Shown: in pieces, positions 1 to 10,050 of the stretch | Numbering within the stretch: the first letter of the stretch is position 1 | Layout: each line of letters starts with the position of its first letter | From: Orobanche coerulescens | Lineage: Eukaryota; Streptophyta; Magnoliopsida; Lamiales; Orobanchaceae | NCBI GenBank assembly: GCA_033398695.1 | Contig: CM065804.1 | Location: forward strand, 11,455,001-11,519,000 | DNA length: 64,000 bases | Direction: 5' to 3' | The notes under the pieces: generated by a model | The model's input: only the letters and a program-made list of their open reading frames with translations | What the model was told of the DNA's origin: nothing | The model's database searches: none | Position numbers and translations under genes: made by a program

Positions 1-107
1 CAATAATAAAAAAACGGTCCCACAACTCAATATTTTCCTCTGCCAAAAAACTCTCCTCCTCTCTGCAAAAAAACTCTCCCGTCGTGAAACCCTTCGCCGG
101 CCAGAAA

Positions 108-3100
108 ATGTCGACCTCCGACTACCACAGAGAATCTGAAGACGCCAGAAGTTCCGCTAGTGACACTCCATCTGAAGAGCAATTCGTCAATGAGCCACCG
201 GTTAGTGTATTTTCATTCACACACGATCGTGCCACGACGGTTGTTCATCTTCCCACGATCGTGTTGAAGAAGATGAGACCATCGTGTACACGATGGTCTT
301 TCGTGGGCACGATGGTTACACACGACGGTCGTCGATCGTGTGTGCCGTCGTGTGCTAGAAGTGCAAAAGCTCCTGCCTTGCACACGATCGCAGGCACACG
401 ATCGTTGCCCGTCGTGTGAACCGTCGTGTGGCACACGATGGTCTTCACACGACGGGCATCGGTCGTGTGCATGCGATCGTGTGCAAGGCAGAATTTTTCT
501 TTTTTCGTTCTCTTAAGCATTTTATCATATTCTTATGAGTTGTATGTCCATATTACAAACTGGTTGCGTATGGAAGAGACCTACATTGCGTTTTGTTACA
601 CGTCAAGTGAATCTTTACATACGGGAGGCGGTATTTAAAGAGATCATTGAGACATTAAGAAGTATGGGCCGCAATTCATTGTCGATCGAGCTATCGAGAG
701 CTTGACCGAGGGGGTCCTGGGGCGCTTGATTAAAGTTAGGAGGAATGAGAGTTCAAATACTGCCCTACATCACTTGATTGCTCGTCAATTGGAGGGTGAT
801 CAAATCCCCCCGGATGAGTCGTGGTTCCAGGTTTGCGGGAGGACCATTCGTTTTACGGCCCGTGATTTTGCCTTGATCACGGGACTCCATTTTGGAAACT
901 CTACCTTCCATCCCCAGGACGACCATCTCCTTCCGTCGACGGTATTTTCCTAAGAATACTCCATGGCAAAAATATTAAGGTTAGTGTTCTGCGGAAGAGG
1001 TTCAATGCTCGAGATTTTGGTAGAGACATAAGAGATTATGTCAAGGTTGCCAATTTGCTTATATACTACTACTTTATCCTATGCCGTGACGACATGATGG
1101 TCGAGACATGGGCATGGGCATTAGTGGAGGATTTCGAGCAGTGGGATATGTTTCCTTGGGGTTCTTATGCCTTTGGGGTTTTATCTTACTACATAGGCAA
1201 CGTTGCCATGAAGGAGGGACAAGAGCACAAGGACTATCACTTCTATGGTCCTGTTTGGGCTTTACAAATATGGTCGTATGAGATGATTCCTGCATTGGGA
1301 GCATTGTGTGGTATTCGAGATAAAACTGTCCAAGTCCCCCGGTGTTTGATGTGGACTACGAGGAAGATGTTTTGTGATTTTACTCATTTCTTCGACGATA
1401 AGGTACATAAATTTGTAAACGTATTTTCTCCTAACTTCACTCATATCTTCAACATTATGTGATTGCCCATCTAATGGTATGCTTTAATGACTATTGTTGC
1501 AGCACAAAGTACTTCCCTCTTTACCGCATCTGGAGGAGGATGAGGCTGAGTACTACTACCTGAGCTTTGAGAATGGCTCGCCATATGACGTTAAGTTCAT
1601 TAAGCCTGTAAGAATAGCTGTGAGGAATAAGGAGGATGAGCCTGCGCCGATCCCGAGGAAGAAAGTAATGGATAGGTTGAAGAAGGCTGCTGGAAAATTG
1701 ATTACATATAAGTCGGCACATAAAGTGTCGAAGCGACGCCGGCAGAGTACCCCACCAGTAGATGGTGCAGAGACATCGGACCGGGAGAGGCAGCCAGAGA
1801 GGGTGTGTTGTGTCCACGGACTTCCTTGTCCAGACCACACCCAGGACACGGCAGGATGAGTACTTCGATCGCCGTTTGAAGGCGATCTTGTACGACGATC
1901 TCGAGTCCGGATTTATTGCTCGAGTTTCTCGCCGGTGCTTTACGGGATCGTGGATTTCTTCGGACCTATGCATAGACGTTCTAGGAGCCGGTACACTACT
2001 CGGTTGGGAGCCATGATAGGCCTCGTCATTACGCATGTTAGCGGCGCCGCGGAGGATTCCCGACCCTCCACGTCACTCGGTCTGGCGCGGACACGGTCAC
2101 CATTGTCATCGTCGGCTAGTCATCATTCTCGGCGTCGTGAGTCACCATTCTCGGCGTCGGCCGAGTCACCATTCTCGGCATCCGCCTACCCACCATTCTC
2201 CGAGGTCCAAAGTCACCATTCTCGGATTCATCATTACGTTGAGCGGACTCGGCGGTCCCTTGATTACGAGCATCGCATGAGCCATTTGAGGCGCCGTTTG
2301 TGATATGGGACGATGTTCGAGTTTCGGGGCGAGCATCATTACGGTGCGATGTTTCGCAGTGAGGGTGGTGGTCTGACGGCAACCTCCATTTCAGATCGAG
2401 CGGCTTTTGAGATCGAGCGGCGGTATCTGACTCTCTGATCGTTATAGTTGTGAGAGGGATGCTGAGGGTGACGAAGATGGTGAGAGTGCCGGAACGCAGC
2501 ATTTGGGTGAGCGTAGTCTTCCACCGCGAGTGAGTCGACCATCTGCTGCTCTTCGGGAGCCTTTTGTGGTTGCGCCTCCCAGAGATAGCGAGGCTCTGAA
2601 GAAGTTGTACCTACAGTTTAGGAGGGAACAGCCACGTGATGCTATTATCCGGTGTTTGGAGACTGGGCATGCTCTCACCCAGGCGTTATTTGACCGGATA
2701 GAGTCTAGCCGTGAAGACTTTGATGCCGAGGTGATAGACTGTTATGTGCTTGCGACTCGAGCGAGGCTTCGGAGGGGAGTCCGTAGTGTTGGTGTCGGTA
2801 GAGTTGGCACTGTACTTGCCGGCTCCCTATTTTACGTAAGTTCTATAACCTACTCACTTGTATATCATTGGTTTGATATCGATTTTTTTTAATTTTGTGG
2901 TTTGGCTTTTTGTAGTTAGTTTTGGCTAACGAGTTTACAAGACTCCATCCGGATGATCCACTTGGTATCAAGGTGATGGGGAAGCCGGTTTACAAGGAGT
3001 GGAAAATTCCTAAATGCATCGAGGACTACATGACAGGTCTTGATACACCACATGCGGTTCCATGGTTAAATTGCAACGAAGTAAGTTTGAAATTTATATT

Positions 3101-3629
3101 TATAAATAATTGACGATTTGTTGCCATTTGAAATTTATATTTATAAATGATTCGCTATGTTTGATGTGATGATCTTATATGATTACATATTTTGTTTGAA
3201 CAGACCATTGCCATTTGTTGCCTCGACCAGAGCCACTGGGTGACTATCAAGATTGACATCATAGCATGGACCGTGGAGTTGTACGATTCCTTGTCACACC
3301 ACCACGAAGATGGTCGATACCGATTCAACCAACTGCGACCGATTATGCGTCTGATGCCTCGTGTGCTAGCTCAATCCGGGTATTGGATGAACAACCAATC
3401 TAAAACGAAGTATGACACGGAGATGAGTTTCAAAATTATGCCACGAGAGCTACAATTCATACAAAACGACAATCACAATTGTGGCCCCTTCGCGTGCATG
3501 TACTTGGATCGACTCGTCTCTGCAAACCCAGGAGCAAGGCACCAAATCAAGGAACTTAATGAAAAATATATTAAGAAATATCGATATGGTTTAGCTCCTA
3601 AAATCTTTATGTTGTCTTTAGACATGTAG
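108..3629 (+). CDS. DUF1985 / ULP1 (C48) SUMO-protease-like protein of a MULE, spliced, with a probable frameshift
   Basis: The likely start is ATG at 108. Exon 1 is short and acidic and ends near 202 at a GT donor; intron 1 holds palindrome array A. A DUF1985-like domain lies at about 674-1402, with motif FTARDFALITGLHFG. Introns with good GT-AG sites are 1403-1502, 2836-2915 and 3081-3203. The last exon, 3204-3629, is a C48 cysteine protease domain: His in QSHWVTIKID, Asp in VELYDSL, and Cys in NCGPFACMYLDRL with Gln six residues before it, as in ULP1 proteases that cleave SUMO. The reading frame shifts by one base near 935-955 inside the DUF1985 region, and the 1860-2500 stretch has no single clean frame. 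This copy may therefore be decaying although the catalytic exon looks intact. The protein is transposon-borne; its substrate is unknown. Confidence 0.72.
215..490. repeat. Palindrome array A (CACGATCGTG) in ULP1 intron 1
   Basis: Many perfect and degenerate copies of CACGATCGTG and variants (CACGATGG, CACGACGG) lie between the short first exon and the DUF1985 exon. Open frames across it are artefacts of the repeat. Confidence 0.85.
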
Positions 3630-3721
3630 AATGGTTTATGATGTGTTGTACAATATTTATGTTGTATTTAGACAGTTTTGGATGAATGTGTCAGTGTTGT
3701 TAAATCTGAATGTGTTGGCTC

Positions 3722-3914
3722 TGTGTTACACACGATGGATGCACACGATCGTGGCCATCGTGTGTTACGATCGTGTGCAACCTACCCACGGTCATGCGTC
3801 TGATGCTGTCGTGTGCGCACGATGGCTGGCATGACCATGTTCACACGATCGTGAGTTCCATCGTGGGCACGGCCGTGCACACGATCGTGTGTTCCATCGT
3901 GTGTTCACACGTAT
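3722..3914. repeat. Palindrome array B (CACGATCGTG), 3' of the ULP1 gene
   Basis: Repeated CACACGATCGTG and variants start about 90 bp after the ULP1 stop codon. They come before a GT-AG-like acceptor (AACAG, ending at 3957) and the short frame 3958-4131, so the array may sit in a 3' intron. Confidence 0.8.
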
Positions 3915-3957
3915 GTGTAGTGACTATCATTGCAAATTAATGTGTTCTATGAAACAG

Positions 3958-4131
3958 GGCCTATTTAAAAACACTGCGAGCACTCCAGTCATACTAGATG
4001 GTGATGATGATAATGATTTGGAGATTTCTGAGAATAAAAGCAAAAAAGTTATTTTGGAAGAGGAAGTTCATGAAGACGGTGATACAAGACTAAAGATACA
4101 ACAGCAGATTGGGGAAAAGGGATCCAATTGA
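3958..4131 (+). CDS. Short acidic/charged frame, possible last exon of the ULP1 gene
   Basis: A 58-codon frame follows a plausible splice acceptor (AACAG) and ends in TGA. It is rich in Asp, Glu and Lys and matches no domain I recognise. It could be a terminal exon of the ULP1 transcription unit spliced over array B, or an unrelated frame. I could not find a donor that joins it in frame with confidence. Confidence 0.3.
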   Translation, partial: GLFKNTASTPVILDGDDDNDLEISENKSKKVILEEEVHEDGDTRLKIQQQIGEKGSN

Positions 4132-4733
4132 TTGTTTTTTTATGTTATTATTAGATATTTTTGTGTGATGGTGATTAAATTTTTTTTTGTAAAGTTATAT
4201 GCTTTGGAACTGTAAACTATTGCTCTTTGAAGTTGTAATATCCGCAATTTCGGATTTCCGGTAATTTTCATTTTTCAGCGGAGGTCCGTTTCGACGACTC
4301 GCTTTTGACCGTTTCGTCATTCTGAGAATATTTAATTCTACACTTTTTGTCATCCGAGTCCGTTTCGGTATCGTTTTGTTGAGTTTCGTGTTCTTAAATG
4401 ACTTTTCCGCACTTGAGTTCGATTCTCGCGAATCTCGTCCGAAACTGTTGTTTCGAGTTTCTCGGAAGTCCATTTAATGTTATTATTCATGTTGTAAGCT
4501 TCGGTTTGGTGTTTCGATCGTGTATCGTGTATTTCGGACGTGTTGGGCCATTTTGTAATTTCCCAAAGTTTGGGGTAATTACTTCCGTTATCGAAATTCG
4601 AGCTCTCGGGTGGTCGGAATCGTGTGTTCTCTTAGTGTTCGGATTCGTCTTTGCGAGTACTTCGTAATCGTGTTTTTGGTTTACGTTCAGGTCTGAGTTT
4701 CGGGATTTTCCGGACCGTCGGATCGACCGAGCT

Positions 4734-4905
4734 GGCCGGCTGGCCCGCCGAGTAACGGCCGTAATGGCGCAGCGATGGGCCGTAAGGCGATTACGCACGT
4801 AACCGCCGGATTACGTCGTAACATGTCCGGAAGAATCGTCCAGAGAGTTCGGCCTTGGCCGATTACGTACGTAGGCCTTGGCCGATTACGTACGTAAGCG
4901 GCCGG
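4734..4905. repeat. U3 palindrome array of G1 5' LTR (ACGGCCGT, TACGTACGTA, GGCCTTGGCC)
   Basis: CG-rich dyads including TAACGGCCGTAA-like and TTACGTACGTA motifs end about 12 bp before the TATA box. A GGCCTTGGCCGATTACGTAC unit occurs twice. Confidence 0.75.
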
Positions 4906-4916
4906 CCATGGTCGGC

Positions 4917-4924
4917 TATTTATA
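4917..4924 (+). promoter_or_regulatory. TATA box of G1 5' LTR
   Basis: TATTTATA sits just after the palindrome array, with near-complementary flanks (GGC on one side, GCC on the other). The identical arrangement recurs at 10743-10750 in the other LTR. Confidence 0.65.
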
Positions 4925-6020
4925 GGCCAGGACCGAGTCATCCGGCCATTTCTCATCTTTTCTTCGTTCCTTCCGCGATTTTTCACCATAGATCGATGGT
5001 TTTGAGTAGAATCAACTTATATAAACATGTTTTGGAAGTTGGAATCATGGATTAACATCATCTTCCACCCGGATCGAAGGTAAAAACACCTAAACTTTTG
5101 GTTTTTGGATGTTCTTGAGGTTTCTTGGTGTTTTGGCCGATTTGCTTCGTTTTGATTCATATTATTGTTAGAACTTGATTGTAAACTCATAATCATTCAA
5201 TACCCTTGAAGTTGAACGACTTTGAGTATTTATTTGAATAATCGATTAAATTGGACTACGCCTTCAAAGTGTCCGATAAAATGCTTCAATGGGTAGAACT
5301 TGGGAAGTTCCATACGTTTTCGTAGAATTGTGATTGAATTGATATCGTTGTGACTTAGGAACGAATTCTTGTGAAGAACTCGAGTCGGAACCCTTCCGTT
5401 CGTTGCCTTCTTTGGGGTCCGAGCTTCTCGGTCTAACCGTGTTCTTCGGAGCGTTCGGTAGCGGTTATTAAGGCAAGTATCTTACTATACGACTTGTATC
5501 TTGCGACTAGTAATCACATATGAGATTTATGAAGATTTTGCTTGTCTTCGTAAATATGTTCCGTTTGAGTTGTTTGTGCTTTCCGAAATTTGAAGGCTTT
5601 GTGATAATAGTGTTATATTGGTATATGTGTTAGCTGCTGTGCAATGCATTGTGTACCGAACGTGTGGTATGTTGGATGTACGTCGTTGATTGATGATAGT
5701 TGTTGAGATTGTGTTATGTGCGTGTGACGTATGGTTTTGTGGTGATCAACGTGATTGACTAATTGTGCTCATTGTTGTATGTAATGTGATGTGCTGGAAC
5801 GCTAAGTTCACTCGTGTGGGTTCGACGGGGCCTACGAGGATTCATGGCACAGGTCCATGGGATCAGAACTTAGTGTGTGGTGCTGAGGTCCAATCGTGCG
5901 GGTCTGACGAGGCCTACGATGATTCATAGCACAGGTCCATTGAATCTGGACACAGTACGTCCAACCGTGCGGGTTCGACGGAACCTACGGTGACACGTGA
6001 CACAGGTTCACGGGGTCGGG

Positions 6021-6340
6021 ACTGTTTGTTGTGATTGTTGTGTTTGCTCAATCCGTGTGGGTTGTTGAACCTACGGAGACTCGTGGCAAGCGATCACGGA
6101 GTCATGAGCATGACTGTTTGTTGTGATTGTTGTGTTTGCTCAATCCGTGTGGGTTGTTGAACCTACGGAGACTCGTGGCAAGCGATCACGGAGTCATGAG
6201 CATGATTGATTGTTGTGATTGTTGTGTTTGCTCAATCCGTGTGGGTTGTTGAACCTACGGAGACTCGTGGCAAGCGATCACGGAGTCATGAGCATGATTG
6301 ATTGTTGTGATTGGTTAAGTCCATGCGGGTTGTTGAACCT
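6021..6340 (+). repeat. Tandem repeat of about 92 bp in G1 5' LTR
   Basis: About three near-perfect copies plus a diverged fourth of a unit starting TGTTTGCTCAATCCGTGTGG. They follow older, weaker repeats at 5800-6020. The same block occurs at about 11855-12180 in the 3' LTR. Confidence 0.8.
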
Positions 6341-7118
6341 ACGGAGACACGTGGCAGGGGATCACGGTGTCACAAACCATGTTTTGTAAATCAAACTTTT
6401 TGTAAGAAAGTTTTAAGAAAAGAATGTTGGGCCGAGCCCCATGAGATCTATGGAAATGTTTTCGTACTGTAAATTGTTGAAATACAATTTTGAGATTTGG
6501 GTTAAGACCCTAATATTTTCGAAAGGTTTTGAAATTCTAAAATTTCCGAGGTGATAATCTTATTTTCGAATGCTTCATAGCTTATCTTTCCTTGTGAAAA
6601 ACTCCCGGGGATATTTTGATACTTGATTGTCACATTTGATTCACGATTATTACTTGCTTGTTATATTTCGTATGATTTGATACTTGCACTAGTAAAACAG
6701 TGGAGTTTTACTAACCCCCGAGTAATCAGGGGGTGGATGTCTGTTTTGCGTCCAGGTACATGCAGATTTAGGGAGCAACACAGGATTGGCACAAGAGGAT
6801 GACGAGTGCGATACTAATCATGAGTCGAGAGTTATTTTGATTTTTGTTGTGTTGTCGAGTTGATTTGAGTCTTCCGTCAGTATTGTATTTCGACCCCTGT
6901 GTGGGTAATGTTATTTAAGTCAGTTTTATCGATTGGGTTGTGTGACCTCATCGGTCTGTGTATTCACGTGTAAGTGACCATATCGGTCTGTATCATTTTA
7001 TTGTTTGACCCTGGTCGGGCAAGCATTTGGCTGTTTATGGATGTTTAGCCTGGTAGATCCTTGTGGAAAGGGTCTACGGCGTGTAATATTCCCATATGGT
7101 TTTGGGGATGTTACAATT

Positions 7119-7134
7119 ATGGTATCAGAGCTTA
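7119..7134 (+). other. Primer-binding site (tRNA-iMet) of G1
   Basis: TGGTATCAGAGC begins four bases after the 5' LTR end, the standard initiator-Met primer site of plant LTR elements. Confidence 0.85.
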
Positions 7135-8406
7135 GGTTGCGGAAACCTAGGCTGTCGGGTCGAGTCAAGTCGTGATTTGTCGAGTAATGTGTTGTCTTGT
7201 CGTTCGAGTCGTCAGTGACAAATTGAGTTGTGCGTAGTCACAACGTGTCAGTTATATTGTCGGATGAGATTAGTATCGTGGGCGACTGTCACCTCCGTGC
7301 GACCTGTGGATGTAAGTCTCCTCTTTTATGCGTAATACCTGTGTATCCCGATTTTATCATAGTGAGTTAATTGCGGTGTATGATTTTATTTACACAATAT
7401 TGTGTGATGTAGTTGTGTTTAATACTTGTGGTACATGGTATGAGTATAGCTGGGCGTATTGTCGTTTTACTTTTGAACCACCGTGTGGGGTGGTATGGTG
7501 TGAAAGATGTAAACCTTGATGGGTTCTGTGAAGATATCAACGGTAGAGTTTGTGAGAAACTCCGATGAATGATTTTGCTGTGTGTTTAAACTTGATACCA
7601 CGAGATGCGTTTGATTAAATTGGCGACCCTGGTTGCCATTTGAGTATGTGGTTTCAAATTCGACTGTTTTTGGAATGTTGTAATTTTTGTCCGCTATGGG
7701 TAACTTTAAGAATATTTTCTGAAGGACTTTACAGTTGAGAATTTTTGTAAAAATCGATTTTTGGAAAATATTTTGGTGGTTCGGTCAAACCACGGTTTAT
7801 ATGGATTTTCAAAATTTGTAAATTTTGATAAATGGGCCGTGTATTTTCAAATGACACCATCAGACGGTATTTGAAAAATGTGTTTTGAAGTACTTCGGAC
7901 ATTGTAAAATATTACCGTCGTTTTGTTTATGAACTAAAGGATTTCGGGAAATCTTTATTTTGCAGAACGATTTTTGGTTCTTGGGATTTTGAACTTCTTA
8001 TGTCCATGTGTTGGGGCTAAGTGGTTGTGATAAGTTTGTAGTGTTGTTGTGCTCGTCGGAGAATGTTTTAGTGTTTTCTAAATGTTGAGATACATGGTTT
8101 TGATTAAATGACCGAGGTATTAAACGAAGTGCTTTCAAAATTTCACCCCAGCAAAATCTTTCGAACTCGCGAATTTTTTTTATATTATCATTCGAACAAA
8201 TACCTCGATAAACTTGTTTTTTTTAATATTACCGGTGTTGGACCACAATGGTATGCTTAATGTTTTAACCATGTATGCTGAGGTATAGGTCGTTCATCTT
8301 TGTCAATGTGAACGTGTGAATATTGCATTGTGCTGCTGATTGTGGGCTTATGTCGATTATGTGAGGTTTGTTTTATCTTGTTATTCTGATTGGTTGTCCG
8401 TTCAGT
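7135..8406 (+). other. G1 untranslated leader, no gene seen
   Basis: Between the primer site and the gag start there is no long open frame and no recognisable domain. It is T-rich leader sequence of the retroelement. Confidence 0.6.
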
Positions 8407-9485
8407 ATGCTAAGGGGTCGAGGTCGAGGCCGTGGCCGTGGTCGTAATCGGGAGCAGGAGAGGGCGACTCCCTCCTTGCCGAGTACCAATCATTCGGTCT
8501 GGATCGGGGACATTCGACTAGCGTTAATGTTGACGTTGGCGCCGCCACCATCCTTCGTCGTGGTTGACCCGATTAGTGCAGATGAATCAGTGCGTCGGGA
8601 TGAGAACCCAAATAGGGATAACGGAACTAGTAAGTGGTTACGAGATGTGATGAAGATGCGGCCCGCCCGTTTTGTGGGTTCGTCCGATTTGTTAGGTTGG
8701 GAAAAGCGGCTCTTCGGTTGGGATGAATATTTGATCCGTAGCTTGTCAGGATGATAGGAGGGTACCCATTGCTCGACCTACTCGACAAAGAAGGCTGCAG
8801 ACCGGTGGCACGCTGTAGTGCTCGCAGATCGTACACCTACATGGGCTGAGTTTAAGACCGCCATGGAGGCAGTATTGCCGTTTCTCGTCGTGAACGCAGA
8901 ATCGTTGAGTTTTTCTCAGCTACGCCCCAGGATGTGTCGATATCCCAGGCGATAGTCGATTTTAATCGACAGCTGGCTTATGTTCGTGATCAAGTGAGAA
9001 GTGAAGCGGACAAGGTCCGATACTTCAATATGCGCATGAAACCCCATATCCGTGAGAGTATGGCTCCGCTCATGTGTACCACCTTGAAAGATTATCAGGA
9101 TCGATCTCTAGCCATCGAGATGGCTGTTTCCATGTCAGAGGGTAGCTCAGGAGGTAAGAGGCAGAAGACCTTGAGTAACTTTTCAAGAGGCCAAAGAAGT
9201 GAGATCCGTGAGCCTGTTGCTTCGCAGTTTCCTTCTGGGTGCACTCCTCGTTCGGTTGACCAGTCTAAGAATCCTACTCACGAGCCGAGTAAGACAAGCG
9301 GCGTGAAGTTATGTTTCAATTGTAGCCGTGTGGGCCATACTCGTAAGAATTGTCGCTCGCCGCAAGTTAACTGTTTCAAATGTGGACATGTGGGACATCA
9401 GGCGGTACACTGCGAGACCGTCGTTGAGATGTTCGGAAGCCTAGACCCCGCCCCTACGCGTGGAGAGCTCAGTGGTGCCCAGTAG
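8407..9485 (+). pseudogene. Ty3 gag of element G1, two CCHC zinc knuckles, frameshifted
   Basis: The natural start is ATG 8407, giving an Arg-Gly-rich N-terminus (MLRGRGRGRGRGR) like the gag at 37.6 kb. A KWLRDVMKMRPARFVGSSD segment matches the conserved gag core. The frame breaks near 8750; the body resumes in other frames and is open from 8934 to 9485. The C-terminus carries CFNCSRVGHTRKNC and CFKCGHVGHQAVHC, two CX2CX4HX4C nucleic-acid-binding knuckles. It would form the capsid that packages element RNA. The break at 8750-8934 means this copy does not encode full-length gag as read. No pol follows. Confidence 0.8.
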
Positions 9486-10050
9486 CATAGTTGCGTGTTG
9501 TATTTGTGTTGTAATTCGTGTAGAGATTGATATTTGTTGCGTGAACTTTTTGGTTTTGTTTGTAGTCTACCCTGATGTTTTATTTTAAGTTTCGGGACGA
9601 AACTTATTTTTTGTGAGATAGAATGTAATATCCGGTACCCTCGTTTTCCATTATCTTGAATTGTTTGTGTTTTGACGTCGGACATTTTCTTGTTGATGAG
9701 GATCAGAATGATTTCTATCGTAATACTCTATTTGTTTCTATCGCATAGCCGTTTTAGTCGGGTGCGACTTGTTGTCGCGTACATTTATTTGATTAAATGT
9801 GTGCATATGATGTGGTATGTGATGGGTCGTTTATTGATCGTTATTGTTTTGAATCATTGCCGGTGGCGTTGTTATGGTCGTCGTGTGGCGTGTTGTCACG
9901 CTGTATATTCTTTCGCATTGCTTGTAACGTTTCGCCAATGGGCGAAAGTTATGCATTTCTTGTGTATCTCGTTGAGGTTTCCTGTTGGGATATTGCTTCT
10001 CCCTACTTGTTTTAAGTTTCGGGACGAAACTTCTTTTAAGGAGGGTAGAA
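9486..10050 (+). other. G1 3' untranslated region with a duplicated polypurine/LTR-start motif
   Basis: The segment TTTCGGGACGAAACTT occurs twice. One copy near 9587 precedes TGTAATATCCGG, a false LTR start near 9622. The other near 10017 precedes the true polypurine tract and LTR at 10051. Otherwise no gene is seen. Confidence 0.7.

Larger units (their letters stand above)
4234..7115 (+). repeat. 5' LTR of element G1 (2882 bp)
   Basis: Begins TGTAATATCCGC and ends GGGATGTTACA, directly after target duplication GAAGT. It contains a palindrome-rich U3 array (4734-4905), a TATA box (4917-4924), and degenerate internal tandem repeats at 5800-6340. Confidence 0.93.

Noticed and set aside
1..210. 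Left terminal inverted repeat of the MULE
   Set aside because: I compared the first 200 bp with the reverse complement of 16515-16760 by eye and found no convincing match, so no repeat is claimed.
4195..5055. Open frames on both strands at 4.2-5.1 kb, duplicated at 10.0-10.9 kb
   Set aside because: They lie in the two LTRs of G1 and are explained by LTR duplication, not coding.
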